A stretch of DNA of 64,000 bases from Geothrix fermentans DSM 14018. GTDB lineage: Bacteria > Acidobacteriota > Holophagae > Holophagales > Holophagaceae. The notes below the pieces were generated by a model. That model ran no database searches. It was not told where the DNA came from and saw only the letters and a list, made by a program, of their open reading frames with translations. Shown piece after piece: positions 35,259-45,332 of this stretch. The stretch's first letter is position 1. Each line of letters starts with the position of its first letter. The translations under genes were made by a program, and so were the position numbers. The DNA is taken from contig NZ_KE386810.1 in NCBI RefSeq assembly GCF_000428885.1, forward strand, positions 210,444-274,443, written 5' to 3'.

Positions 35259-37283
35259 ATGGACCATTCCTTCGATGATGTCTGGGCCGAGTGCGAGGAC
35301 CTGTTCGCGCAGGCCCGGCAGCGGCTGGCGACGTTGAAGACGCCCCAGCCGCCGCACGTGATGCAGGCCTCGGTGAATGCCCTGTTCCGCGCCACGCACA
35401 CGCTCAAGGGCATGGCGGGGATGCTGGGCTTCCCCCGGTTCAGCCAGGCGGCCCACCGCATGGAGGACATCTTCGACCTGATGCGCCAGGGCCGCCTGCG
35501 GTCCACGGACTCGCTCCTGGAGACGCTGGAATCCGGCATCCAGGCCCTGGAATCCGGGATGGCGGGCCTCCGGCGCGGGCGCCCCGAGATGGACGACTAC
35601 CTGCACGCCATCCGCCGCCAGCTGGGCGAGCTGGAGGCGCTGGCCAGGCCACCCGAGGGCGCGGTGCTGGACCTCACCGCCCTGCTGGACCTCCCCCCGG
35701 ACCTCCTGAAGTCCCTGTCCGAGTACGAGCGGACCCGGGTGACCGCAGTGCTTCTCGCGGGCATCCGCATCCATGGGATCAGCGTCTGCCTGGACCTGGC
35801 CAACTTCGATGATCGCCTCCGGAGCATCAGCGAGGCGGCGGGGGCCCAGGGGGAGCTGATCTCCACGCTGCCGCTCGAGATGCACGATGACCGTGACGGC
35901 CTCTTCTTCCTCCTGCTGGTGGCCGCGCCGTCCCTGGATGTCCAGGGTCTGGGGGCCCTTCCGGGGGAGAGCCCGGAAATCATGGAGCTGGGCGATCCGG
36001 ACCGGGTACCGGCCAGCCTGAGGGCCGACCCCGGCCCGCTTTCCCCCCCGCCGGCGGCGGACGCGCCGCAGGCGGGCGCCGCGCCTCCGCTGCCCCAGGA
36101 TGTCGAAGTCCTGAGGCTGCCGGCCCACCGGGTGGATGCCCTGGAAGCCAGGCTCATGAACGTGGCCCAGGTCCGGGATTCCGCCAGTCAGGCCCTCCGT
36201 CAGCTCCGGGATCCGGGCCTGGAGCCTCCCATGGCCATGATGGGGGAGATCGAAGCCGGGTTGCTGGAGGTCCAGAAGACCCTGCTCCAGATGCGCATGG
36301 TGAAGGTCGAGAGCCTCTTCCAGCGGATCGAGCCCATGGTGAAGTCCCTCAGCAGGGACATGGGCAAGCCGGTCCGGCTCTCCTTCCAGGGAGGGGACCT
36401 GGAGCTCGAGCGCAGCCTGCTGGGACGGCTCACCGAGCCCTTTCTCCACCTCGTCAGGAATGCCCTCGACCACGGCCTTGAAAGCCCCTCGGAGCGCGTG
36501 GCCCAGGGCAAGGCCGAGACCGGCTCTCTGAGGATCTCGGCCTCCCAGCGGGGCCGGAACCTGCGCTTCGACATCCGGGACGACGGGCGCGGCTTCGACT
36601 TGGCCCGCATCGAGGCCCGGGGCATCGCCATGGGGCTGCTCCGGCCGGGCCAGGCCCACACCTCCGAGGACCTGCACCGCCTGACGCTCGAACCGGGCTT
36701 CTCCACCCAGGAGCGGGCCTCGCAGATCTCCGGGCGGGGGGTGGGCATGGATGTGGTCCGGGCCGAGGTCGAGGGCATGGGCGGCGAGATCCAGATCTCC
36801 AGCGAGCCCCGCCGGGGCAGCCGGGTGCGCCTGAGCCTGCCGCTGTCCCGGGCCGTGGTGGGGTGCCTGAAGGTCCGCTGCGGATCCCAGGCCTTCGGGA
36901 TCCCCCTGAGCCACGTGCTCCGCGTCCAGGCCAGCTCCGCAGCCCTGACCGGAGGCGACCGCATCGAGGTGCTGGGGGAGTCGCTGCCCATGGAATCGCT
37001 CCAGGCCTGCCTGGGACTTCCCGAACCCACCGGAGGGCAGCGCTTCCTGGTGGCGCTCCGCCAGCAGGGGGCCGCCGCCGAGGCGGGCCTGAAGCTCGCG
37101 TTGGGGGTGGACGAGGTGGTGGGCCGCACGGAACTCCTGCTCCGGAGCCTGCCGGAACTGGCCCATGCCCCGGGGATCATGGGCGGCAGCCTCCAGGAGG
37201 AGGGCATCCTGTGGGTGCTGGACCCGGAGGCCGTCATGAGCCTGGCCATGGATTCCCTCATGAGGCGGGTGGCCGGTGTCTGA
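35259..37283 (+). CDS. cheA: CheA-type chemosensory histidine kinase
   Basis: A 674-residue kinase. Hpt domain at the front (phospho-acceptor H47 in ATHTLKGMAGMLGF), a long linker without a recognisable CheY-binding P2 domain, a P3 dimerisation helix pair (about 290-345), the CheA HATPase (HLVRNALDHGLESP, DDGRGFD, GRGVGMDVV) and a C-terminal CheW-like P5 domain. It has no receiver domain. It overlaps cheW by eight bases. Since no cheY, cheR or cheB lies in the window, its output may go to the response regulator at 43521 or to an unlinked partner (inference). Confidence 0.9.
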   Translation: MDHSFDDVWAECEDLFAQARQRLATLKTPQPPHVMQASVNALFRATHTLKGMAGMLGFPRFSQAAHRMEDIFDLMRQGRLRSTDSLLETLESGIQALESGMAGLRRGRPEMDDYLHAIRRQLGELEALARPPEGAVLDLTALLDLPPDLLKSLSEYERTRVTAVLLAGIRIHGISVCLDLANFDDRLRSISEAAGAQGELISTLPLEMHDDRDGLFFLLLVAAPSLDVQGLGALPGESPEIMELGDPDRVPASLRADPGPLSPPPAADAPQAGAAPPLPQDVEVLRLPAHRVDALEARLMNVAQVRDSASQALRQLRDPGLEPPMAMMGEIEAGLLEVQKTLLQMRMVKVESLFQRIEPMVKSLSRDMGKPVRLSFQGGDLELERSLLGRLTEPFLHLVRNALDHGLESPSERVAQGKAETGSLRISASQRGRNLRFDIRDDGRGFDLARIEARGIAMGLLRPGQAHTSEDLHRLTLEPGFSTQERASQISGRGVGMDVVRAEVEGMGGEIQISSEPRRGSRVRLSLPLSRAVVGCLKVRCGSQAFGIPLSHVLRVQASSAALTGGDRIEVLGESLPMESLQACLGLPEPTGGQRFLVALRQQGAAAEAGLKLALGVDEVVGRTELLLRSLPELAHAPGIMGGSLQEEGILWVLDPEAVMSLAMDSLMRRVAGV

Positions 37284-37701
37284 AGTCTCCCTCCTCCTCC
37301 ACGCCAGGGCCGCCGGCCGGGAGATCCTCCTGCCCATGACCGACCTCCGCGAGGTGGTGGCCGCTTCGCCGGTGGCGCCCCTTCCCGGGGGCCCTCCGGG
37401 CATCCAGGGCGTGGTGCTCCATCAGGGGGAGTTCCTGCCGGTCCTGGACTGGGCGGCGGTGCCGGGCGCGGGCCAGCCCGGGCCACCGAAGGTCCTGGCG
37501 GTCCTGCGGCCCCGGCTGGGCCTTCCCCTGGAAGGGCTGGTCGGTACTCCGGAATCACCGGAGGGCCCCTGGCAGGATCCGGATCGGGACCCCTGGGCGC
37601 CCATCCTGGCGGGCCTCTGCCGCCTGGGGGACCGGGACCTGCCGGTGCTGGATCCGGACCGCCTCCTCGCGCTGCTGCACCGCCTCCGCAGCGTCCGCTG
37701 A
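37276..37701 (+). CDS. cheW: CheW-like coupling protein
   Basis: A 141-residue CheW-domain protein starting at GTG 37276. Family stretches: MTDLREVVAASPVAPLPGGP and GVVLHQGEFLPVLDW. It would link CheA to a receptor array. The C-terminal third is Pro/Asp-rich (WQDPDRDPWAP) and less typical. The overlap with cheA implies translational coupling. Confidence 0.8.
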   Translation: MSEVSLLLHARAAGREILLPMTDLREVVAASPVAPLPGGPPGIQGVVLHQGEFLPVLDWAAVPGAGQPGPPKVLAVLRPRLGLPLEGLVGTPESPEGPWQDPDRDPWAPILAGLCRLGDRDLPVLDPDRLLALLHRLRSVR

Positions 37702-37751
37702 CGGCCCGGGCCGTCCATGCGATGATGGTGGTTTCGTGTCTGGAGGCTCCT

Positions 37752-38753
37752 TTGAATCGTCGCCTTGCCGCCCCCGTCGGAATCACTGCCACCGGGCAAT
37801 GTTTTCCTCCAAAGGTGGTCACCAACGACGACCTCTCCAAGATCATGGAGACCAATGACGAGTGGATCCGGACCCGCACGGGCATCCGCGAGCGCCGCTG
37901 GGTCGAGCCCGGCACCGGCGCCTCCCAGCTGGGGGCCCCGGCCCTCCAGATGGCCCTGGACAACCGCGGCATCAAGGCTTCGGAGCTGGATCTGATCCTG
38001 GTCACCACCGTGACCCCGGACACCCTGTTCCCGGCCACGGCCTGCCGCATCCAGGACATGGTGGGCGCCACCAATGCCTTCGGTTTCGACCTGAACGCCG
38101 CCTGCTCCGGCTTCCTCTACGCCCTGACCACCGCCTCCAGCCTGGTGGCCGCCGGCGGCGTCCGCCGGGTCGGCGTGGTGGGCGTGGACATCATGTCCAC
38201 CATCATCAACCTGGAGGACCGGGCCACTTCCGTGCTGTTCGGCGACGGCGCGGGCGCCGTGATCGTGGAGCGCGTGGAGGACGGGCTCGGCATCCTCGAC
38301 TTCGAGCACAAGGTGGACGGGTCCGGCGGCTGCTTCCTGTTCATGCCTGCCGGCGGTTCCCTGAAGCCCGCCACTGCGGAGACCGTGGCCGCCAAGGAGC
38401 ACTACATCCACCAGGCCGGCAGCGAGGTCTTCAAGAACGCCGTGCGGGAGATGGCCGACAACAGCAAGCTGCTCATGGACCGCAACGGGTTCCACGGCAG
38501 CGACCTGAAGCTGTTCGTCCCCCACCAGGCGAACATCCGCATCATGGATGCGGCCGCCAAGCGCCTGGAGCTGGACCCCGCCCGCATGATGGTGAACATC
38601 GACCGCTACGCCAACACCACCACCGCCACCATCCCCACGGCCCTGCACCAGGCTGTGGAGGCCAAGCGCGTGGAGAAGGGCGACCTGGTGGTGCTGTCGG
38701 CCTTCGGCGCCGGCTTCACCTGGGGTTCCACGCTCCTCCGCTGGGCCTACTGA
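37752..38753 (+). CDS. fabH: 3-oxoacyl-ACP synthase III
   Basis: Starts fatty-acid synthesis by condensing acyl-CoA with malonyl-ACP. The 333-residue protein has the catalytic triad: C118 in NAACSGF, His in PHQANIRI and Asn in YANTTTAT; TRTGIRERRW is also typical. I take TTG 37752 as the start since GGAGG lies six bases before it; an ATG at 37722 would precede the ribosome site. It sits inside a chemosensory block with no other fatty-acid genes. Confidence 0.93.
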   Translation: MNRRLAAPVGITATGQCFPPKVVTNDDLSKIMETNDEWIRTRTGIRERRWVEPGTGASQLGAPALQMALDNRGIKASELDLILVTTVTPDTLFPATACRIQDMVGATNAFGFDLNAACSGFLYALTTASSLVAAGGVRRVGVVGVDIMSTIINLEDRATSVLFGDGAGAVIVERVEDGLGILDFEHKVDGSGGCFLFMPAGGSLKPATAETVAAKEHYIHQAGSEVFKNAVREMADNSKLLMDRNGFHGSDLKLFVPHQANIRIMDAAAKRLELDPARMMVNIDRYANTTTATIPTALHQAVEAKRVEKGDLVVLSAFGAGFTWGSTLLRWAY

Positions 38754-38763
38754 CCTTCCCGCG

Positions 38764-39294
38764 ATGCGGATCATCGCCGGGGCCCTGAAGGGGCGGCGCC
38801 TCGCGGCGCCCCCCCCGGGCGACCACCGGGTCCGGCCCACGTCGGACCGGGCCCGGGAGGCGCTTTTCTCCATCCTCCAGCGCTGGCCCTCTGGCCCTTT
38901 CCTCGACCTGTGCGCCGGCACGGGGGCCGTGGGGCTCGAGGCGCATTCGCGGGGCTACGGCCCCGTCACCTGCGTGGAGGCCGCCGAACCCGGGTGGTCC
39001 TGCCTGGCCGCGAACACCAAAGGCACAGGAATCAATGCGATGCGGATGGACCTTCGGCGGCTCCCCGAGGATGCCTTCCGGAACCAGGCTGTGGTGTTCC
39101 TGGACCCGCCCTACGACCAGGCTGAGTTCCTTTGGGGCCGGATGTCCGCACGCCTGAGGGCCTGGATGACCGAAGGCGGGGTGCTGGTCTTCGAGACGGA
39201 CCGGCATACCGGGTTGGAACTACAGGACCGGTGGATTCTGGCCGAAACACGCGAGTATGGTGCTGCCCGATTCCATTTCTGGACCCCGGCCTGA
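38764..39294 (+). CDS. rsmD: 16S rRNA (guanine966-N2)-methyltransferase
   Basis: A 176-residue SAM methyltransferase that modifies G966 of 16S rRNA. Motifs: MRIIAGALKGRRL opening, RPTSDRAREALFSIL, SAM-binding LDLCAGTGAVGLEA and the catalytic DPPY. The next gene begins 38 bases before its end. Confidence 0.93.
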   Translation: MRIIAGALKGRRLAAPPPGDHRVRPTSDRAREALFSILQRWPSGPFLDLCAGTGAVGLEAHSRGYGPVTCVEAAEPGWSCLAANTKGTGINAMRMDLRRLPEDAFRNQAVVFLDPPYDQAEFLWGRMSARLRAWMTEGGVLVFETDRHTGLELQDRWILAETREYGAARFHFWTPA

Positions 39295-41803
39295 GATCAC
39301 GCCCGAGGCGCCTGGTCCCGTGGACCCGGCGGTGCTGGCGCTGGTGCTCGGGCGCCTGCGGATGGGCACGGGCCTCGTCTGGCTCGGCGCCGCCATCGTC
39401 GGCTACCTCCTCTTCCTGTTCGCGGCGCCCCCGCAGTTCCACTTCTCCGCCTGGGGGATGCTGGTGGCGCTGGGCCTCCTGGCCCTGGCGACCGGCGTCT
39501 CCCTGCTCCAGATTCAGCATCTGGGCCGGACTCTGGCGGGCGAGAGCCTGGGGCCGGACCTCCACCGCTCCCTGACCCGCTTCCCTCAGACCTCCTCCCT
39601 GCTGTTCTTCTACCTGGGCGCCTGCCTGAGCGTCGGGGCCTACGTCTGGCTCAAGCTCCGCCTTGGCCAGAGCATCCTGGTGAGCTCGGTCACCATGGCC
39701 ATGTTCCTGGTGCTGGCCTCCCTGGCGGCCATCAGCCAGTACTTCCTGACCAAGCAGAACCTGATGAAGCTGTTCAGGCTCCTGGCCGACCAGCCCGGGT
39801 TCACCGAATCGCAGACCCGGTTCTCCACCAGCCTGCGGGCCAAGTTCGGCTTCGGCATCCTGGCCATGACCATGGGCGTGCTGGCCCTCTCCGTCCTGGT
39901 CTCGGGACTCACCCTCCAGTCTTCCATCCGCACGAAGGTCACGAGCTATGCCGGCAACGAGCTCGCCAACCTGGCGGATTCCGTGGCTTTCGTCCAGGAG
40001 ATGAACACCACGCCAGAGGATCTCGACGCCTTCATCGGGACCCTGAGGCTGGGGGCGGGCGGGGGCATCTCCCTCCAGCTCCCGGCGGCCAAGGGCGGGG
40101 CGCTGCTGGGCTCGCGCCTCCAGCCCCGGGGGGGCGGCGACATCGTGGTGGCGAAGGTGCTCCCGGACGGATCGGAGCTGCGGGCGGTGATCCCCGAGGC
40201 GGAGTACGCCGACGCCATCTGGAAGGCCCTGCGGCCCAACCTGGCCATCCTGCTCCTGGCCGGGATCTTCCTGATCTACTTCATCCAGCTGATCCTGCGC
40301 GACGTCCAGCAGCCCCTGCTGCTGCTCAGCCGCAACGCCAAGCGGGTGGGGGAGGGCCGCATCGACAGCCTCGAGGCGGTCTACAGCGACGACGAGGTGG
40401 CCGCCCTGGCCCAGGGCTTCGGCCGCATGGTGGGGAGCCTGCGGGGCATGGTGGTGCAGATCCGCGCCGCCAGCCGCGACCTGGCCCGGGCCTCCAGCGC
40501 CATCCGCGAGTCGGCCGACGGGGTGCGCCAGTCCAGCCACGGCCAGCGGGAGCTCATCGAGTCCTTCCATGAGGAGATCAACGAGCTGACGGACACCTCC
40601 ATCAGCATCAGCGCGAGCTCCATGGAGCTGAGCACGGCCTCCGAGAACACCAACGCGACCATCATGCAGATGGCCGCCAGCGTGCAGCAGATCAACCTGA
40701 GCATGGACGAGCTGCTGGGGATCGTGGAGGGGATCACCGGGGCCATCCGGGACTTCGACATCTCCATCAAGAACGTGGGCAAGAACGTGGACCACCTGGC
40801 CGGCCACGCGGAGCACACCCGGGAGTTCGCCGAGAACCTGGAGCAGAGCACCTCCGCCATCGACGACAACGTGAAGATCGCCCAGCGCCACGCCAAGAAC
40901 GTGATCCACACCGTGGCCCGTGGCCTGGAGCTGGTGGCCCGGAACCGGGACAAGATGCAGGTGATCGACCGGGTGGTCCAGGATTTCCACGCCACCACCC
41001 GCACCCTGCTCCAGCTTGGAACAGACATCGCCAAGATCCTGGACTACATCGGGGACCACGCCCAGCAGACCAACCTGCTGGCCCTGAACGCGGCCATCAT
41101 CGCCTCCCAGGGCGGGACCGGGGACGGGCAGGCCCGGGGGTTTTCGGTGGTCGCCGACGAGATCAAGCAGCTCGCCGAGCAGACCGGGCGCTCCACCCAG
41201 GAGATCCAGCAGATCATCGGGACCCTCCAGGCGGAGATCCGGAAGGCCTACCAGCAGGTGGAGACGGGCCTCGATGCCGTGCGGGACGGCGCCGAGTCCG
41301 TGGGGCAGAGCGAGCAGGCCCTCCAGGCCATTCTCGAATCCGTGGGGGGGATGGACCGGGTGGTGGAGAGCATCCTCCGGGAGACCCTCCAGCAGGGCGG
41401 CCAGGCCAGCCTGATCCACGAGGCCAACCGCAACATCCACCACCAGGTGGAAACGATCCGCACGGTCATCGAGGAGCAGCAGCAGACCAGCAAGCACATC
41501 CTGTCGCTGGCCATGAACGTCCAGCAGGCCACCAGCGTGGTCCGGGACTCGACGCGGGAGCAGAGCGCGGGCAGCGACGAGATCGCCCGCGCCACGGAGC
41601 AGGTCCGGGCCCTGGCCAGGAGCCTCCACGAGATCCTGGCCCGGCAGGAGAACCACGTCCTGTCGCTGAAGGAGACCATGAACCGGGTGCTGGGCAAAGC
41701 CGTGGAGAGCGAGCGCGCCATCGGGGCCTCCAGCGGGGCCGTGGACCAGCTGGGCGTCCAGGTCCACATGCTCAATCGGGAAGTGAACCTCTTCAAGCTC
41801 TAG
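39257..41803 (+). CDS. methyl-accepting chemotaxis protein with extra membrane segments
   Basis: An 848-residue receptor. Four membrane segments in the first 165 residues, a fifth (about 196-219), an extracytoplasmic region of about 110 residues and a sixth (about 330-348), then HAMP and a long signalling domain. The MCP hairpin tip is present as DHAQQTNLLALNAAIIASQG. Six membrane segments instead of two is unusual; the extra four may sense membrane or redox state. It begins inside rsmD and has no strong ribosome site. A downstream kinase and receiver protein complete a probable signalling unit with CheA/CheW. Confidence 0.85.
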   Translation: MVLPDSISGPRPEITPEAPGPVDPAVLALVLGRLRMGTGLVWLGAAIVGYLLFLFAAPPQFHFSAWGMLVALGLLALATGVSLLQIQHLGRTLAGESLGPDLHRSLTRFPQTSSLLFFYLGACLSVGAYVWLKLRLGQSILVSSVTMAMFLVLASLAAISQYFLTKQNLMKLFRLLADQPGFTESQTRFSTSLRAKFGFGILAMTMGVLALSVLVSGLTLQSSIRTKVTSYAGNELANLADSVAFVQEMNTTPEDLDAFIGTLRLGAGGGISLQLPAAKGGALLGSRLQPRGGGDIVVAKVLPDGSELRAVIPEAEYADAIWKALRPNLAILLLAGIFLIYFIQLILRDVQQPLLLLSRNAKRVGEGRIDSLEAVYSDDEVAALAQGFGRMVGSLRGMVVQIRAASRDLARASSAIRESADGVRQSSHGQRELIESFHEEINELTDTSISISASSMELSTASENTNATIMQMAASVQQINLSMDELLGIVEGITGAIRDFDISIKNVGKNVDHLAGHAEHTREFAENLEQSTSAIDDNVKIAQRHAKNVIHTVARGLELVARNRDKMQVIDRVVQDFHATTRTLLQLGTDIAKILDYIGDHAQQTNLLALNAAIIASQGGTGDGQARGFSVVADEIKQLAEQTGRSTQEIQQIIGTLQAEIRKAYQQVETGLDAVRDGAESVGQSEQALQAILESVGGMDRVVESILRETLQQGGQASLIHEANRNIHHQVETIRTVIEEQQQTSKHILSLAMNVQQATSVVRDSTREQSAGSDEIARATEQVRALARSLHEILARQENHVLSLKETMNRVLGKAVESERAIGASSGAVDQLGVQVHMLNREVNLFKL

Positions 41804-41853
41804 CGGAGCGGGCATCCTGCTAGGCTGAAAACCGCTTCCCAGGGCCCCCCTGC

Positions 41854-43524
41854 ATGTATCGTCTGTCCATCAAGACCAAGCTGAGCGCCGTCATCAGCAT
41901 CCTGGTCCTCTCCTTCATCGCCTTCAACCTGCTCTACTACCCGCGCTGGGTGGAGCGGCAGATCCGCGGCCAGGCGGAGCTCAGCGCCCGCCAGGTGGCG
42001 GAAACGGCCAGCTACGCGCTGGGCCCGGCCGTGAGCACCGGGAACACCCGGGACATCGCCAAGGTGCTCCAGGGCGTCCAGAACATCCCCTCCTTCCGGT
42101 TCAGCGCGGTCTACGCCGCCAGCGGGGAGGCCCTGGACAGCACCCCCACGACGCCGGAGTGGGCCACGGGCCAGGCCCCCAAGGATGGCATCTCCCACAC
42201 CTATACCCGCCGGGAGAGCAACATGCTGGTCGCCGTGGCGCCGGTCTTCTACGAGGAGCCACGGGCGGACCAGGTGGGCACCCTCGTCATCGGGTTCACC
42301 ACCGAGGGCACCCAGCGGGCGGTCCGCGAGAACATCCGGGCCAGCCTGGCCGTGGGTCTGGTGACCCTGGTGCTGGGCATCGGCGTGGCGGTCTTTCTCT
42401 CGAACCGCTACCTTCGCCCCGTCATCCAGCTCACGGAGGCGGCCCAGAAGGTGGCCCAGGGGCATCTGGAGACGGTTTCGGTGAAGGTCTACACGCGGGA
42501 CGAGATCCAGGACCTGAGTCACTCCTTCGAGGTGATGACGGATAAGCTCCGTGTCTCCAGGGACGAGATCGAGCGGCAGAACCGGCTGCTGGAGTACCGT
42601 GTGCAGGAGCGCACCCGGCAGCTCATGGAGACCATCTGGGAGCTGGAGGAGATCCGCTCCAACCTCGAGCAGCTCGTCCAGGAGCGGACCCGCGGCCTCG
42701 AGCAGAGCCGGATGGAGCTCAAGGCCTGGGCCAGCACCCTGGAGGAGAAGGTCCAGGAGAAGACCCAGGAGCTGCGGGAGCTGAACGAGAACCTCCTGAC
42801 CAGCTACCAGAAGCTGAAGGAGGTGGACCGCCTGAAGGACGAGTTCCTGGCGAACGTGAGCCACGAACTGCGCACGCCGCTCAACTCCATCATCGGCTTC
42901 TCGGGGATGCTCATGCAGGACCCGGAGGGGCGCCTGGGAACCGACGCCAAGGAGGATCTCCAGATCATCTACCAGAACGGACGCTCCCTGCTGGGGCTCA
43001 TCGACTCGATCCTTGACCTCTCGAAGATCGAGGCGGGCAAGATGGAGCTGGAGCTGGAGGAGATGGATCCCGTGGCGCTGCTGGACGACGTGAAGGCCAT
43101 GGCCGCCGGGCTCGTCCAGGACCGCCCCATCACCCTCGAGTACGACCGGCCCGAGGGCCCCATCCGGGTCATGGGCGATCCCGACCGGCTGCGGCAGGTC
43201 TTCACCAATCTGGTGGGCAATGCGGTCAAGTTCACGGAGAGCGGCTCCGTGCGCATTGCCGCCGACGCCGCCAAGGGCCTGTTCCAGGTCCGCATCGAGG
43301 ACACAGGCATCGGCATGACGGAGGAGGACCTGGGCCGGCTCTTCAAGCCCTTCCAGCAGGTGGACGGGAGCATCTCCCGGCGCTTCGGCGGCACGGGCCT
43401 CGGCCTGGCCATCAGCCAGCGGTTCATGGGGCTCATGGCCGGCCGCATCAAGGCCACCAGCCATAAGGGGCAGGGCAGCGTCTTCATCGTGGAGATGCCC
43501 CTCGCGCCCGGGAGCGCCGCATGA
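41854..43524 (+). CDS. HAMP-domain sensor histidine kinase
   Basis: A 556-residue kinase: membrane segments at about 10-29 and 164-183, a periplasmic sensor of about 130 residues, HAMP (about 184-236), a long coiled coil (about 235-320) then HisKA with H337 (LANVSHELRTPLNSIIGFS) and a complete HATPase (LVGNAVKFTE, EDTGIGMTEEDL, GGTGLGLAISQ). Its stop overlaps the start of the downstream receiver protein (ATGA), so they are likely partners. Confidence 0.9.
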   Translation: MYRLSIKTKLSAVISILVLSFIAFNLLYYPRWVERQIRGQAELSARQVAETASYALGPAVSTGNTRDIAKVLQGVQNIPSFRFSAVYAASGEALDSTPTTPEWATGQAPKDGISHTYTRRESNMLVAVAPVFYEEPRADQVGTLVIGFTTEGTQRAVRENIRASLAVGLVTLVLGIGVAVFLSNRYLRPVIQLTEAAQKVAQGHLETVSVKVYTRDEIQDLSHSFEVMTDKLRVSRDEIERQNRLLEYRVQERTRQLMETIWELEEIRSNLEQLVQERTRGLEQSRMELKAWASTLEEKVQEKTQELRELNENLLTSYQKLKEVDRLKDEFLANVSHELRTPLNSIIGFSGMLMQDPEGRLGTDAKEDLQIIYQNGRSLLGLIDSILDLSKIEAGKMELELEEMDPVALLDDVKAMAAGLVQDRPITLEYDRPEGPIRVMGDPDRLRQVFTNLVGNAVKFTESGSVRIAADAAKGLFQVRIEDTGIGMTEEDLGRLFKPFQQVDGSISRRFGGTGLGLAISQRFMGLMAGRIKATSHKGQGSVFIVEMPLAPGSAA

Positions 43525-45332
43525 GCGACGCCCAGAAGATCCTCTGCATCGAGGACAACGCCATGAACTGGCGCCTGGTCCAGCGGCTCCTGTCCCAGGC
43601 CGGCTTCGAGCCGCACTGGGCCGAGGATGGGCTCCGGGGCTACGAGCTGGCTGTGGAGCTGAAGCCCGCCCTGATCCTGCTGGACATCAACCTGCCGGGG
43701 CTGTCCGGGTTCGAGGTGGCCACCAAGATCCGCCAGAACCCCAGCATGGACGGGGTCCTGATCGTCGCGCTCACCGCGAAGACCATGCGCAGCGACCGGG
43801 AGACCGCCCTGGTGACGGGCTGCGACGGATTCATCTCCAAGCCCATCGATCCCTTCCTGTTCGTGGGCCAGGTGGAGACCTACCTGGGCGGCCACCGGGA
43901 CCGCCTCGAGCAGGGGCGAGAAGGGGCGGCCCTCCGGCAGTTCACCCACCAGGTGGTGGAGCACCTCGAGGCCCAGCTCCGGGAAGCCCAGGAGGGGAAC
44001 CGCAAGCTCCTGGAGGCGCAGGGAGCCCTGGAGCAGCGCAGCCACCACCTCTCCCGGCTGCTGGCCCTCAGCAAGGAGACCTTCCCCCTGCGGGACGCGG
44101 ACGAGATCCTGACGCGGGTGCTGGGGCAGCTGCAGGTCGAGTTGCGCCTCGACCGGCTCAGCGCCTACAGGCTCCATGCGAGCGGGGCCTATTTCCAGGG
44201 GGGAGTCTGGGGACCCGGCGGGTTCAAGGAGACACCGACCCTGTCCATGGAGCAGCCCCTGACCGAGGCGGTGGACGCCCTTCCCCGGGGGACGGCCCTC
44301 GTGAATGCCGAGCTCCGGCAGACGGCCCTGTGGGAGCGCGGAATCGACCTGGGGCTGTGGGATCCGAGGGCCCAGGCGCTGCTCCTTCCGATGCGCGACC
44401 GCTCCGGGGAAGACGCTCTGTGGGGGTTTCTTGCCGCGGACCGGGCCGGGCAGGCCTTCCAGCCCTTCGAGATGGAGCTGGTGGCCCTCTATGCCGGCAT
44501 CCTGCAGGTGAGCCTGGAGAACGCCGAGCTCATCGCGCACCTGGATGAGACCAGCCGCGCCCTCGGCACCAGCTACGAAGGGCTCGAATCCACCTACGTA
44601 GCCCTCAAGGATGCCCAGCGCGCCCTGGGCGCCCAGGACCGGAAGACTGCGCTGGGCGGCCTCTTCCTCCAGATGGCCCAGCGGCTCGAGCAGCCGGTCC
44701 GGGCCCTGAAGGAGGAGAGCCACACCATGTCCGTCCACCTGGAGCAGGCCGGCTCCCAGCCCCCCACGGAGGCCTGCCACCAGTCCATGGAATCCATCCG
44801 GAAGGCCGTCGCCCAAGTGGACGATCTGGTCCGCGCCCTGCTTCGCCGGGCGGGCCAGGTGGAGGCCAGCAGCCCCGAGTGGATCCACCTTCACGACCTG
44901 CTGCGCCAGGAGGTGGAGATTTTCCAGGCGGACGGCACCCTCCCGCCGGAACTGTCGCTGGAGCTGAACCTGCAGGCGCCCCGGGATCTGATCTTCGGGG
45001 TCTTCACCGATTTCTCGGATCTGCTGGGGCACCTCGTGGCCCACGCCCTCGGAGGGGCCGCCACGCGGATCCAGATGCGGTCCTGGGGGGGGAAGCGCCA
45101 CTTCCGCCTGGAGTTGGAGGACAACGGCGGTCCGATCCTTCCGGAGCTCATCGACCAGGCCTTCGAGCCCCTGTCCGGCCTGCGGCCCGAGAGCACGGAT
45201 CCGGAGCCCGGCCGCCGCCCGGGCACGGGGCTGCCTTCCTGCGCCCAGCTCATGACCGCCTATGGAGGGTCGGTCCAGCTCCTGGCCACGGCGGAGGGAT
45301 CCCTCGTCCGCCTCAGCCTGCCGATGGATTGA
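43521..45332 (+). CDS. receiver-GAF protein with degenerate histidine-kinase core
   Basis: A 603-residue soluble protein. Receiver domain (residues 1-125; phospho-acceptor D55 in [16 protein letters not shown] near 104 in FISKP), a coiled coil (about 130-185), a GAF-like domain (about 185-340), a second coiled coil, then a region with kinase layout whose key residues are lost. The expected H-box reads [16 protein letters not shown] with no His, the N-box Asn is replaced (HLVAHAL), and the G1/G2 boxes read EDNGGPI and GTGLPSC. It is therefore probably a pseudokinase scaffold or regulator, phosphorylated by the preceding kinase or CheA. Confidence 0.8.
   Translation: MSDAQKILCIEDNAMNWRLVQRLLSQAGFEPHWAEDGLRGYELAVELKPALILLDINLPGLSGFEVATKIRQNPSMDGVLIVALTAKTMRSDRETALVTGCDGFISKPIDPFLFVGQVETYLGGHRDRLEQGREGAALRQFTHQVVEHLEAQLREAQEGNRKLLEAQGALEQRSHHLSRLLALSKETFPLRDADEILTRVLGQLQVELRLDRLSAYRLHASGAYFQGGVWGPGGFKETPTLSMEQPLTEAVDALPRGTALVNAELRQTALWERGIDLGLWDPRAQALLLPMRDRSGEDALWGFLAADRAGQAFQPFEMELVALYAGILQVSLENAELIAHLDETSRALGTSYEGLESTYVALKDAQRALGAQDRKTALGGLFLQMAQRLEQPVRALKEESHTMSVHLEQAGSQPPTEACHQSMESIRKAVAQVDDLVRALLRRAGQVEASSPEWIHLHDLLRQEVEIFQADGTLPPELSLELNLQAPRDLIFGVFTDFSDLLGHLVAHALGGAATRIQMRSWGGKRHFRLELEDNGGPILPELIDQAFEPLSGLRPESTDPEPGRRPGTGLPSCAQLMTAYGGSVQLLATAEGSLVRLSLPMD

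Noticed and set aside
35093-35539. Minus-strand gene across the kdsB-cheA gap
   Set aside because: It runs antisense through the conserved Hpt domain of cheA and through the repeat element; no domain or ribosome site.
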